Source: Marasmius tenuissimus (Eukaryota > Basidiomycota > Agaricomycetes > Agaricales > Marasmiaceae). From it: DNA of 64,000 nucleotides. Positions 20,481-31,754 of the stretch are shown here, in pieces. Under the pieces are notes generated by a model, which saw nothing but the letters and a program-made list of their open reading frames with translations, made no database searches and was not told the DNA's origin. Numbering within the stretch: position 1 is the first letter of the stretch; the number at the start of each line of letters is the position of its first letter. Location: the NCBI GenBank assembly GCA_029532415.1, contig JAQOTA010000053.1:5580001-5644000 (forward strand). Direction: 5' to 3'. The position numbers and the translations under genes were made by a program.

Positions 20481-23400
20481 ATGGCATCAGACCTGGAATT
20501 GAAGCGTGCTGAGGAGACTCTGAAGTGGACGTTTGCGGACAGATCAAGATTGCGGGACCTTCTGGCGAAGAAGGAGCGTCCTGCTCAACAATGGCTGGAT
20601 CAGATGCAGCGAGTGAGTCGTAGTTTGGTCCGGGACTGGATGGAAACTGACCTAATTCTAGCTGGTAGACTACCCGCATCTGTCGCCAGAGCTACGGCCT
20701 GCAATCTTCACTGTCATGCTGCGTCTATCAAAGAGTTCTGGATTACACCCAGCATGTTTGTCTCTACAAAACGTGACGAAGATTGGAGAATATCCTATCG
20801 CTGCTGGAGGATTCGGAGACGTCTGGCGGGGAACTATCGGTGACTCAAGCGAGCTTGTATGTCTGAAGGTGGTGAAAGTGTACCTCAATTCTGACCTGGA
20901 AAAACTTTCGACTGTGCGTTGCTGGTAGGTTTCTCTCATTATCCGACTGACTCGTTACTTTATCGGTAGGAATATATACGGGAAGCAATTCTATGGCGCC
21001 AGATGAAGCACCCCAACGTGTTGCCTTTTCTTGGAATCTATCGACTCGACTATACTCAACAGCTATGTTTGATTTCCCCATGGATGGAGAAAGGCAACCT
21101 CGTCCAGTTTTTGAAGGCTACAAGAAGGGAAGACACAGCCCATTACACGCTGGTGTGTCACTTGCTCAGCCTCTACAACGTGTCGAACGCTGATACAAGC
21201 ATTTCAAGGTTCACGATGTTGCGTCCGGGTTGGCTTACCTCCACAGCAAGAAGATTGTTCATGGGGATCTGAAAGGCGTCAATATCCTCATAACGGGCTC
21301 ACTGCGAGCCTGCATCGCGGATTTCGGACTGTCCCGCGTAGCTGACACTCAAGGCCTTCATATCACGGCTTCCACGACGCGACCTGTTGGCACCGTACGG
21401 TGGCTCGCCCCAGAGCTACTTGTTGGAGGTGGAGGGCCATCGAAGGAGAGCGACATGTACTCTTACGCGTGCGTTTGCTACGAGGTGAGCACGATTTCGA
21501 GCACAAAATTTTTCAATGCTCATCTCGGATTGGCCTCGGCTGCAGATCTTCACCGGACTTCAACCGTTTTCCGAACTTGCGAACGAGATGGCGGTAGCCT
21601 TCAACGTAGCGCAGGGCAAGCGCCCCTCGAGACCGGAAGGGGCACCTGAGCTCTCAGACGCGATGTGGGCTCTCATGGTTGCGTGCTGGGATGCGACACC
21701 GTCATCTCGACCGACAGCTCACCATGTTCTCCAAAATGTTTCAAAGATGACTTCGAGGGAGTTGTCACCGGCTTCGAATTGGAGCGAGTCCTTGTTGATC
21801 CAGGTCCGGGAGAACGTTGAATATTGCTCTCCAACTCCCGAACCCTCGGTTAAGGCTGACTGGAGCTTCCCTGACTTATACGAAGCCCTACCGATCATAG
21901 AGACGAACCAAATGACGAGCTCGTACGTTAACTACTTACTCTACGCATGACTTCCTACTTATTCCTTCAACAGGAAACCTACCTTGCATTCTTCCCGACT
22001 GTCACCTGTGCACGTTTTGGCTATCGCCTCTGAGGCCGAAACTCGAGCCGGTGGCAATTCAGGTAATAGTATACAATTGGATAGTACCTCGAAGGGTGTA
22101 GAGCAAATACATACAACGGGAAACGAGCACTTGCTCGAGATGTTGTCCCCGGCAGAGGCCTGTGACGAGATCGTTCAGCTCATTGGTGTGTTCAGATCAC
22201 ATGTTCATGTTATTAACTAATTGGATCTTGCAGTTTATCTTTTGAGTACGGATCTCGAGGACTGGACAATGGTCTTGTACATTTGTGAGCATGCCTCGAC
22301 CAGTCAGTCTGTAGCCGAGAAATCCGCAACAACTTTGAGGCGAGAGTTTAAGTATGGTACTCCACGATCTCAACTTCTCGCCACCAAGGTATGTGCTCTT
22401 CCCTGCCGGAGCTTAGGCTTGTGCTTATTTGTATATCAAGCTATGGGCGATCATGCTACACAACGCCTCAGATTTCTTTACAATCGCAACCACATCGCAG
22501 AAGTTTCTGGATGCCATCAAGGATGTGCTCGAGAACAAATCAACGAATCAAGTTGTACGTGATCGCATGTTGGAAGTGGTCAGTTCGGCTGCATATAGTA
22601 GCGTTGGTGGCGAGTGTCGCATCGATTCCCCTATGTGAGATTACAGTCGCGCTGAATACTACTTAGATGATACACCTTTCCGACATTTATGGAAAAGGGT
22701 CAAACCTCCTTCTGCACCTGACGAGGTACGATCGCCAGCACATATCGTTTTGCCTTCTCCCGTTTTAATTTCTCGGGGGATACCGTCAGGGCGTACCGTT
22801 GGACGACGACCATCTCTTCAACATCAAGGGTACCCATAGCCCTCCCGTGATTCCAGCGAAAAAAACTGTTGTGATCTGTAAAGCCAGAGCGCTCTACGCC
22901 TGTACGCTGTTCAGTGTTCTTCCGGTACCAATTTTAGACCCACATTCTTTGGGTAGATATCGGCTCGCATGAGGATCCTTACGAGCTATCTTTTGCCAAG
23001 GATGAAATTCTAGAAATCCTGGGTAACGCCGGAACATGGTGGCATGCTCGCAAACTGGATGGAACGATCGGGAGTGAGACTCTTTCTGTTGCTTCGGTGT
23101 CGACCTTTGCGGCTAATAACTTGTGGCCATTCTAGTCGCTCCGTCCAATTTCCTCCAGGTCCTTGACGGCGATCAAAACTCTTCCAAAACCCAGGGAAAC
23201 GAATCATCGCGAGTTCCCGTGGACTACGCGAAAGCGTTGTACTACTGTACGTGTCTTTCTCCGAGATTTGTGCTTATGACTTACGTCTGTTGTGAACAGA
23301 CAAGGCTTCGCCTCATGATCCAAACGAAGTTTCCTTCGCCAAGGATGAAATTTTAGATGTCCTCGATAAAGACGAAAAGTGGTGGCGAGTAAGAAAAGTC

Positions 23401-23523
23401 GATGGGACAATTGGAAGTACGTCGTCATTTTTTGAATCGACGGGTTTTGAGGTCCAACGAAGTAAATTGACCATTCCAACAGTTGCGCCATCTGATTACC
23501 TTGGTTTGCTGGATGATATTTAG
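20481..23523 (+). CDS. TKL kinase B: kinase-VHS-SH3-SH3 fusion
   Basis: The model has 14 exons: 20481-20612, 20662-20913, 20970-21152, 21209-21484, 21546-21922, 21974-22185, 22234-22388, 22441-22606, 22667-22725, 22790-22901, 22957-23073, 23136-23246, 23300-23416 and 23483-23523. They total 2,310 nt and encode 769 aa, closing in frame. The kinase (~87-360) has AAGGFGDVWRG, CLKVVK, HGDLKGVN (non-RD), ADFGLSR and APELL. Residues ~455-580 are a VHS superhelix (TDLEDWTMVLYICEHAS, LATKLWAIMLHNASDFF) followed by LWKRVKPPSAPDEG, the junction typical of LSB5/Hse1-like VHS proteins. SH3-1 (~635-690) reads ARALYAY, EDPYELSFAKDEIL, WWHARK, GIAPSNFLQVL. SH3-2 (~711-767) reads KALYYY, DPNEVSFAKDEIL, WWRVRK, GIAPSDYLGLL. 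VHS and SH3 suggest endosomal/ESCRT-0-type or Sho1-like adaptor contacts. The splice at 22606/22667 is inferred to keep frame. Confidence 0.85.
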
Positions 23524-24323
23524 CGATGCCGATGGACGCCACAGAGTAGTCTGTGACCTGTGGCGTGTTTGAGAATTACTTTTTTTTTCTCTCGCCGTGA
23601 GGCCAATACCGTCCGCGGGAACTCGCCTGCGCGGAGTCTTGGGCGTTTGACTGCTTCAGGACGGACAAAGTGGCCCCTTGTAAGCGAACTTGTAAGCGAA
23701 CTCGCGCGAAAGTAGGAGTTGCTTGTAGACATCCAGGCTGACACAAGAGCCACTGGCAATGAGTCCATGATCGCCTGTGGTGGCCTATCTCTGGAAATTG
23801 ATATGGGTGCGCTGTGGAACGAATCGTCGGATACTTAGAAACCTATCAACATATTTTCTAGCGATCAAGTTCTAGTGTGGGAGTGTTTGGCCATCTGTCA
23901 CTGAATGAGTGCTCATGATGGGTCCGACTCCCAGTCTCCTGGTGACCTCAACGCCTGGCGGTTGAGAAGGGATAGTGCTACGGAAGGTGTTGACGGACAG
24001 GAGGATAAAGTAGTAGGTCGTAATCGGTTGAATGAGAGCTTAGAGACATCGTCGACGCGTCGGAGCTCATGCGAAGTCGGATCGTTCGGGATTGAACTCT
24101 GGGATAGAGTCTGCAGTGGTTTCTGTAGTGTCTTTCCTCGTTACAAGAGGGACCAGAAGGCTCGTTCAGCAAAATTGCGCTTCCGAAGTCCCAAATTCGC
24201 CTTCAGTGGGTGTCTATGGTTCTCTCCCTCTCATTAGTGGTAAGACGGGACTGTTGGTTCTCGAAGCCAACGCTCGCCAGAGATGGCGAGCTGTGGCAGG
24301 TACAATTATCGTGGAACTGCCTT
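23524..24323. other. Intergenic between TKL kinase B and FunK1
   Basis: No supported gene. A short direct repeat (GTAAGCGAACT twice) lies at about 23,680-23,705. Open frames on both strands have no introns, family likeness or conserved start. Confidence 0.5.
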
Positions 24324-24504
24324 ATCTGCCGCCCGCCGGCATAATTTCCCAATTTGTGACTCAATAGGTCACGCCGTTCCGCGCTTGGACTTGAACCTCA
24401 ACCACGACTCACGAGTTTCTAAACAATGGACGCGTCCAGGTATAAATTTCAACTCTCACTGTGTTCTGGCTGCTTAATATCTTGACCTCTTACCATCAGC
24501 TACT
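24324..24504 (+). promoter_or_regulatory. Shared kinase-gene 5' module, copy 3, with leader intron and uORF
   Basis: The block GCCCGCCGGCATAATTTCCC is followed by TTGAACCTCAACCACGACTC and an upstream ATG at 24,426 (ATGGACGCGTCCAG). A leader intron spans 24,440-24,499 and the main start is ATG 24505. After splicing, the upstream ATG opens an 11-codon frame (MDASSYYAGRA, then TAA) that overlaps the main start out of frame, so it could reduce translation of the kinase. Compare 13,128-13,290 and 16,470-16,720. Confidence 0.6.
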
Positions 24505-27129
24505 ATGCCGGACGCGCCTAAGCCCTCCACCAACTTCCCTCAATACAGAAATACGCCCCGAAAGGGAGATTCCCCGCACCATAGTGCGTACACCCAAGGA
24601 CACACGAATCAGATCCGGAAGACCAATATGAAGACTCTCGGGGACAAACTTCCAAAATTCGACGTCTCCTACTTCTTGGAGAGCGTCGTGCCAGACGTTC
24701 CGGAGGATAAGTTAGACGAGGTCTTCCAACAACTTATCAACAAGAAGATACTTGTCTATAATGCGACGACCGAAGAGCACAGATGGTGCTGGTATGATGT
24801 GGACCCTTCGGAGATGGATGGCTTGGAGAACAAGGTGTACAAACACCTGGAGGATATCTCTGAGGAGGTCGTGAAGGCTGCACAGAAAGTCTGGAAGATT
24901 AAAGAAGAGCAGACCGTGCGGTTCACGTGCCGACCCAGTCACGCATCGCTATCGGACACTCAGAACAGCGGATTTATGACCGACGGTGACCAAGAGCTCA
25001 TAAAGAACGACAATCCCAACGGCGGAAAGGATCTTCTCGACAGCGTGACGACGGCAGAGTTTAAGAAGAAGCCCGGGAAAGACAACGCAAACGATGTGCG
25101 TAGTTGCTGTCGATTGCTCGAATATTTGCTTACCTTTACTGGATAGAACGTCAGGAAGCTCCTGGGCAACTCAACACACATGATATCCTCCGATCCAAGG
25201 CGTCGCTTCCGCTTCGGTATTACCATCGAAGATGCTCAGATGCGATTTTGGTACTTCTCTCGAGCGTTGAACTTCGTCACACACGACTTCAACTTCATCA
25301 CGGTACGTTGACTTTGCTCTCCATTCAACATGCTCCTCATTCTCGACTCCAGGACCCGAAGCCGTTCATCCAATTCCTATTGGCGACATCGTTTGCTACT
25401 CCAGAAGAGCTCGGCTACGACCCTACCGTGGTCCGTCTCAACGTTGACGGCGAATGGGTTTATGATTACCGAGTGGACCACCCCGAAGACGGAACGCAGT
25501 GGTACCGTACAGTGGAGTCTTTGGACACCCATCGTGCGGCACGGCTTCCTGGTCGTGGCGTCCGCGTTTGGGTTGTCAAACCTCTCGACGTCAGCCGTCA
25601 GCCCTACCCTCCCGGGTCTACGGAGGACAAGAGATATGTGCTGAAGGACTACTGGCTCGCAATGGATTCGGATAGTGAGAGCAAGATCTTGGAAGCTATC
25701 GTAACGGCGGCGACAGGAGTTGATGGGAGGACTGAAGCAGATATTCGGAAGCATCTCATGACTATCGAACGCGATTGGGCCGTTTCGGTCAATGGCCGAG
25801 ACGACAATAGCGGCCTACACCTTCGTAGCAAGATGCCCCCTTCCGAACACGACGAGCATGACCTTGAACACGACCCCCAAACACCTCCCACACAGCCTCA
25901 GCTTTCCAGCAGTGTCAATTCGGTTCCTACTGGTGGACTCAACATACCCGAAGAGAAATCGCAGAATGACGTTCCTGCAGGATTGGACCGACCACGGGTT
26001 TTTGAACCTCGCGTTCATCGCCGTTTGATCTTCAAAGAGGTCGGACAACCGTTGAACAAGATTAGAGATCAGAAGGTGCTCGCGCAGTGCCTGGCTGAAG
26101 CACTGGAAGGTACGCATTTTTATCTGTTTTCTTGGAGAATGGAGGATTGACTCTATGACAGGTCTCAACGACTTCTATCGCGCTGGATACGTTCACCGCG
26201 ATGTCTCGAGCGGGAACCTCCTGCTTTGCAAACTCGACGGCGGCAGTTATATCTGCAAGATATCCGACCTTGAGTACGCCCGCCCTCGCCTGGTGAAAAA
26301 GAAGGCGGACTCGAAGACCCACGACGGCAAGACCGTGAGTAGAGTCACCTCTTTTTGTGTTCTGCATGTAGAGCTCATTGAATCGCATCAGGGTACACCC
26401 GCTTTCATGGCTGTGGAAGTACAAGTTGGGGATTACGCTTTCGGACCCCAGCTGCACATCCTGACGATAGGGAATGGGTCGAAGCCGCAATTTTTGCACA
26501 ATTATCTCCATGACGTGGAAGGGTTGTGGTGGATCATGTTATACAGCTTATTCTCTACAGGTCCAACCTGGGAGGCGCTTCCATCTGCAGACGATTTGAA
26601 GCATCGAAAAGCGAGAAAAAACCAACTCTTTCCCAACCTGATTACCGACAGTGTTACTCGCCTCAAGTTCATGACAAACGCACGCGTCCACGAACAATAT
26701 ATGTCGAGCATGCCCCGACCATTTCAGGCCCTCGCAGCCGACATGACCAACGCTCTTGTCCAACTCATGAAGCTCCACCAGTATGCCGGCCTCGACATTC
26801 TAGATCACGATTCCTTCAAAGATGTTTACCGCAAACTTCTCCCCTTCTTCCAGAAAGCAAGGGAGTCGGGCGTCGAGAGCGTACTTCCGCTGGAAGAGTT
26901 GATTCACAGGCGTCGAGCAGACGGCCAACCAACGGTCACGGTGACACCCCCCGCTAGCCTAAAGCGCTCTCATGCAACTGCTCAGGCTGGAGATGACGAT
27001 GAGTACGTTGGTGATTCGAAGCGTGCGCCGAAGAATCGGAAGACGGCTGAAAACGCCTCCATGTCGAATGGCGCTTCCAGCAGCAGCTCCTTGCGGGAGC
27101 CTCGGAGATCCACACGCCCAGCTCAATAA
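24505..27129 (+). CDS. FunK1-type fungal protein kinase, intact
   Basis: Exons 24505-25095, 25147-25302, 25353-26109, 26162-26334 and 26392-27129 give 804 aa. The N-terminal ~195 residues are family-specific (VVPDVPEDKLDEVFQQLI, EEHRWCWYDVDPSEM). The FunK1 core then follows: DPRRRFRFGITIEDAQMRFW, KPFIQFLLAT, the long insert with DTHRAARLPGRG, VLKDYW, HRRLIFKEVGQPL, HRDVSSGN (His513, Asp515), SDLEYA (537-542, DLE in place of DFG), GTPAFMA and HDVEGLWW. The Ser-rich basic tail (KRAPKNRKTAE) may be a nuclear signal. FunK1 is a kinase family expanded in Agaricomycetes with no established substrates. This copy is undamaged, unlike that at 13,300-15,701, and lies between two TKL kinases. It keeps HRD, so it is an RD-type kinase. 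Confidence 0.9.
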
Positions 27130-29351
27130 TGTAGGCTCAATTAAGCAACCCTCCCACGCTTCGGCAAGCTCAGTCGTGGGAGGGGCTTATACCAAAGTAG
27201 GACATTTGGCGTGCGATTGTAGAGTGACTTCGACCACCTCTGGAACTACAACGCTTTGTCGGGGAGCTGAACTTCATAGAGAGAAAATGCACTTGTTGAC
27301 AAGGAGAACATGATCCCAAAAATATTCCCACTTCCTTTTGCTTGTGTGTGCCACTCGACATCGTGCAAGCTGAGCCGTGGTTTACTAACAAGTCTTTGTA
27401 GATCAAAACGCAGAGTGCGTACAGATTCTATTACAAATTTTGTAATGAAATTTCACTTTGCAAATGCCTAGATTTTTGCCGACATTGGCACAAGACCCTC
27501 CCACGGCCCGGCGGCCTGGAGGTCTTGAATCGAGACTACACGGCCAGACGTTAGTTTGTGTTCAATCCGAATTCAGCTTTGAGACAAAATCCAAACCGCG
27601 CAACCCGGTTCTTGTCCGGAATCCGTTGGAAATTCACTAAATTTTGGGCTCAACTCGGAAACTGGGAAAATGTGAAAAAGTAACTGCAAATATGATGTCA
27701 TCACCTGTGCAAAGTGAAGTCGGCACGTCCTGCCAGACGGCAAGTTGCCTGCGCTCACTGCTCACAAGAACCAGAAATTGGCCCTTCAAGCCGCTCGAAT
27801 GTTGTCGCTTCTGCGGCAGCCAAGCAATAGCTACAACTATCATCTCAGTTTTCTTTTTTGACATTTTTTCATTTGAGATACGAGCTGTGCTCGAAAGAAA
27901 TTGAACAAAGTTGATTCAAATGTTGGACGCGACGCGTGTAGCAGATCATGTGATGAGAGTGTTATGTCAGGTTGAACTTTTGACTTGAAAGTTTTCTGTC
28001 TTCTTCCCTCAACACCACCACGGCCCCTCGCACAAGGCTGGCCATCTTTCAGCTCCGGTGGACTGCTGTTCTACTCTCTGCTCGGTGTTATTAGGTCTCA
28101 AGCTCAAGTTTAATCTCAAGGCTTCGCTCAGTCAAACTTAACAGTCATCTGTCCCTTGAACGTCGTCCTAAGCCAGACTCAGAATCTTAATTGCTCAGGC
28201 CCCAAAGTCTTTGTTAACATCAACACTTCAAGCTTCAAGCTTCAAGCTTCAAGTCTCGCCCTCGCTCATCGACCTCACATTACCTCCATTCCCATATTGG
28301 ATTTGAGCAACGATAACATCATCTTTGTCGCTCGCCCCCGCTAATGGATGGTTTGGAGACGATATGGCTTTGGAGCTTCGAACTACTCGTCAGTGCCTAT
28401 TAATTATATCTTACCTTTACTGACCGCATTCTTGCAGGATCAGACAAACTAGCACTTGTAGGACCTCATCGTGTGTTTACTGTTCCTTGCTCGGTGTTGT
28501 TCCCTTTGCTGATTGGTTGAGTTTCCAGGTCTCTCGAGAACACGTTCAGCCTCAATACGCGCTGAAGATGCATTGGTACCTTTGTTGCTCTCTATGTAGT
28601 ACACTGTACAGTAGCCATTACAGTGGAATGGTTATTTGCTGGTTGATTCCTGTATTATGACAGAAAAGGAAAGCAGATCTGTAGTGGGGGTGGATCTGGA
28701 AGCGGCATGACTGGAATTCGTAGAAATTTGGGATATATCCCAAATAATAGCGAATTTGAAATTCCTAATTCTGTGTTCAAACCGGGTGGAACCAGGTTTT
28801 CACCCGAGTCGAGAAAAGTCAGATTTAAACCGGGTGAAACGTCCGGCTGTGTACTCAATAATGCATCGGCTATCTTACACAAATCCAAGTACTTATCGTA
28901 TTCAATCTCGGATATTCGATCATTCTTATGATTATTCTTTTTGCAATAATACCATGTATTTGTAAGTACCTGCACGTTGTATCACATTGAACCATAGATC
29001 TACATATATGATATACAGCCCATCAGAGTCCAAGAGAAAGGACGTGTCCTCAACCGACTTTTGGCCGATCTTCTTGCCCTCTCAGCGTGATCAAGTTCCT
29101 CTCGGACTCAATACTCATGATCAGGCCCAGGCCCTAGCGCTGAGTACTCAAGTACTCACTAGCTCCCTGCACTTGTCATGCATCATTTATTGTCGACAGC
29201 TCTCCTTTCATCGTCTGAAAAGTCCCAGGCAGCTAGGTACACGGAACTCGTGCGCTACATTCACAACAACGGTCAACATTGATATGATTGACAGCGATTG
29301 TGCCTTTGTCGTTCATGTTGGCAGACGACGCTCAAAGCCAGGTCATAACTG
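27130..29351. other. Intergenic, short repeats only
   Basis: No gene is supported in 2.2 kb. Visible structures are four head-to-tail copies of the heptamer CTTCAAG at about 28,224-28,252, a perfect 20-bp palindrome ATTTGGGATATATCCCAAAT at about 28,725-28,744, and two direct copies of AAACCGGGTG at about 28,779 and 28,828. The last ~80 bp before 29,352 resemble the leader of TKL kinase B. Confidence 0.5.
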
Positions 29352-31192
29352 ATGCCTCCCGACGCGAAATTGAAGAGTCTCGAAGAGAGTTTGAGGTCGA
29401 CTTTCGCAGACAAATCAAAGTTGCAAGACTTCTTAGCAATGGAGGGACATCCCGCTCAACAATGGTTGGACTCTATGCAGCAGGTGAGGAAAGAAGCTTA
29501 CAACGCTTTACGTTGGCAAATGGAAAGGAAACTGACTCGACTTAGCTCGTAGACTACCCGCACCTGTCACCAGAGTTACGACCTGCAATCTTCACTGCTA
29601 TGCTGCGACTGTCGAGAAACTCCGGTTTACACCCAGAATGTTTGTCTATTCGAAACGTGAAGAAAGTCGGGGAGCATCCCGTGGCTGCTGGAGGATTTGG
29701 AGACATCTGGAAGGGAACCATTGGCGACTCAAGTGAGCTGGTGTGTTTGAAGGTGGTAAAACTATACCTCAAATCCGATATGAAAAAATTGTCGAAAGTG
29801 CGTTGTTGGCTCTCTGATCAACCCCATACGCCTGACTTGTTCTTGCTTTGGTAGGAATACTTGCGGGAAGCGATTCTATGGTACCAAATCCGACACCCGA
29901 ACGTGCTACCTTTCCTCGGAATATATCAGCTCGAATATGCTCACCAGTTATGTTTAATTTCTCCTTGGATGACAAACGGCAATCTCGTCCAGTTTCTGGA
30001 GGTCACAAAAAGGGAGGACATAGATCACTATGTACTGGTGGGTGGCTTTCTCTATCTCTGTAACATGTGGAATGCTGACTATACAGTTCTTTCAAGGTCC
30101 ATGATGTCGCTTCTGGGTTGACCTACCTGCATAGCAAAAAGATCGTTCACGTGGATATGAAAGGCCTTAACATCCTCATCACGGGCTCGCTGCGAGCTTG
30201 CATAGCGGATTTTGGCTTGTCCCGCATCGCTCACACGCAAGGATTACAGATCACCGCTTCTACGACACGGCCTGCTGGCACCACACGATGGTTGGCCCCA
30301 GAGCTACTCGACGGCGGAGTGCCATCAAAGGAGAGCGACATATACTCTTACGCGTGTGTCTGTTACGAGGTGAGCCCAAGCGCGTGCTCAAATTGATTCG
30401 TTCATCTCAGGTATTCAAGTCTAGATTTTTACTGGACTTCAGCCCTTTCCTGAACTTGCCAACGAGATGGCAGTGGCCCTCCACGTAGTGCAAGGCAAGC
30501 GTCCCTCGAAGCCAAAAGGGGCACCTGAGCTCTCGGACGCGATGTGGGCGCTCATGAACGCGTGCTGGGATGCAACCCCCTCGTCTCGACCAACTGCTGG
30601 CCATGTTTCTGAGAGGGTTACAGAGGTGGCTTCGAGGGCCCCTCCAGCCTCGGATTGGTCCGAATCTCTACTTACGCAAGTTTGGGCAAACGTTGAGCTC
30701 CCTGACGGCTTTGAGACCGGTACCAAACGAATTCCACCCGACATGACAACTTTTGATGATCAGGCCGACAAGATGAATAGTCTACCCACGACCAACGAAG
30801 CACCTAAAAGGAGCAATAAGCGGAAAAGCGAGGGGTGAGTCGTACCTGCATCCTTATCTTCTACTTGTTGACTTCAGTTCATTGGAGGGGTGCATGTGTG
30901 CGCTGTAAAAGTCTCAAGGCTCGATGCGAGTATGGGTCGGATACAGACCCGTGTAAGCGGTGCTTGAATGGTGGGCACGACTGCGTCACACGCGGACGAA
31001 AGAAGCGAAGAACACCGCCGTGAGTTCAAACCTCATCTATTCATACTCTTCAACTATCTCACGTTGGGTGGTAGGAAACGTGAACATCTCCTCGCTGAAA
31101 TTCAAAAACAGGCAGAGACAATCGATAAGCTCATGACCCAAATGGCCGCTACAAAAAACGTCGACTCCCAAGACCACGTACTCTCATCATGA
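29352..31192 (+). CDS. TKL kinase C: kinase fused to a Zn2Cys6 zinc cluster
   Basis: Exons 29352-29483, 29546-29797, 29855-30037, 30097-30369, 30425-30834, 30888-31019 and 31075-31192 total exactly 1,500 nt (499 aa). The first five match kinases A and B in length and sequence: pre-kinase helix LSRNSGLHPECLSIRNV, VAAGGFGDIWKG, CLKVVK, HVDMKGLN (Val for the HRD Arg), ADFGLSR, APELL, and a C-lobe with SRPTAGHVSERV. After a ~60-residue linker and a basic patch (KRSNKRKSE) comes a canonical fungal Zn2Cys6 cluster, with cysteines at 420, 423, 430, 439, 442 and 449 (spacing 2, 6, 8, 2, 6). A heptad-like segment HLLAEIQKQAETIDKLMTQM follows and could dimerise, as in Gal4-type factors. This implies a kinase that binds DNA itself, probably nuclear. 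The acceptor at 30,887 is chosen because it alone keeps the cluster in frame; using the closer CAG gives an early stop and a cluster-less kinase. Confidence 0.85.
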
Positions 31193-31754
31193 AGACGTTT
31201 GGATATGAAATTTGACAGGGCACTCGAGAAAGATTCGAGATGTCTTACAAAGTGTTTACAAGCGTGCTACGAGGCTTTCTTGTCTTATGTCTTAATATGG
31301 ATTTAGTGCTACTTATGTTGAGGTGGCTTAATCTACGCATTCGATGGGTTTCGATTCAGATGTTCTGGTCCCTGGATCTCACTGACACTTCAACGTACTT
31401 AGAGATCTTCTCGCCCGGTGACGGTAATGGACTTTATGTCGTTGACGACAAGCATGTCTGGTGGAACGTGCGTCGTTGAAGTACCCAAAACCAACTTAAA
31501 ACCCTCCATTGCATTCTAGGAGGCAGCTACATCGGGTAGCTTGTGTCCATCCTTCCTACTGTCCTTCGGTGTTCAGCCTTCTCATGTGGTCGCTCACTAG
31601 TAGGTCCTTCGTTGAGTCCCTGAGGGCAAGATTAACATTTCCCTTGCCAAACTCCATGTCGTATCTATTCGGTACATACACCTACACCATCTGGCTTCAC
31701 TCCATTTCCACTATTCGTCCTATCAAAACCAGCTCGACGTAGCCCGACCGGATA
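31193..31754. other. Intergenic, nothing recognised
   Basis: This lies between the 3' ends of convergent genes (TKL kinase C and the carboxylesterase). I see no coding or repeat structure. Confidence 0.5.

Noticed and set aside
28224..28252. CRISPR-like or regulatory array (CTTCAAG repeats)
   Set aside because: Four copies of a contiguous heptamer with no spacers; a simple microsatellite in a eukaryotic genome.
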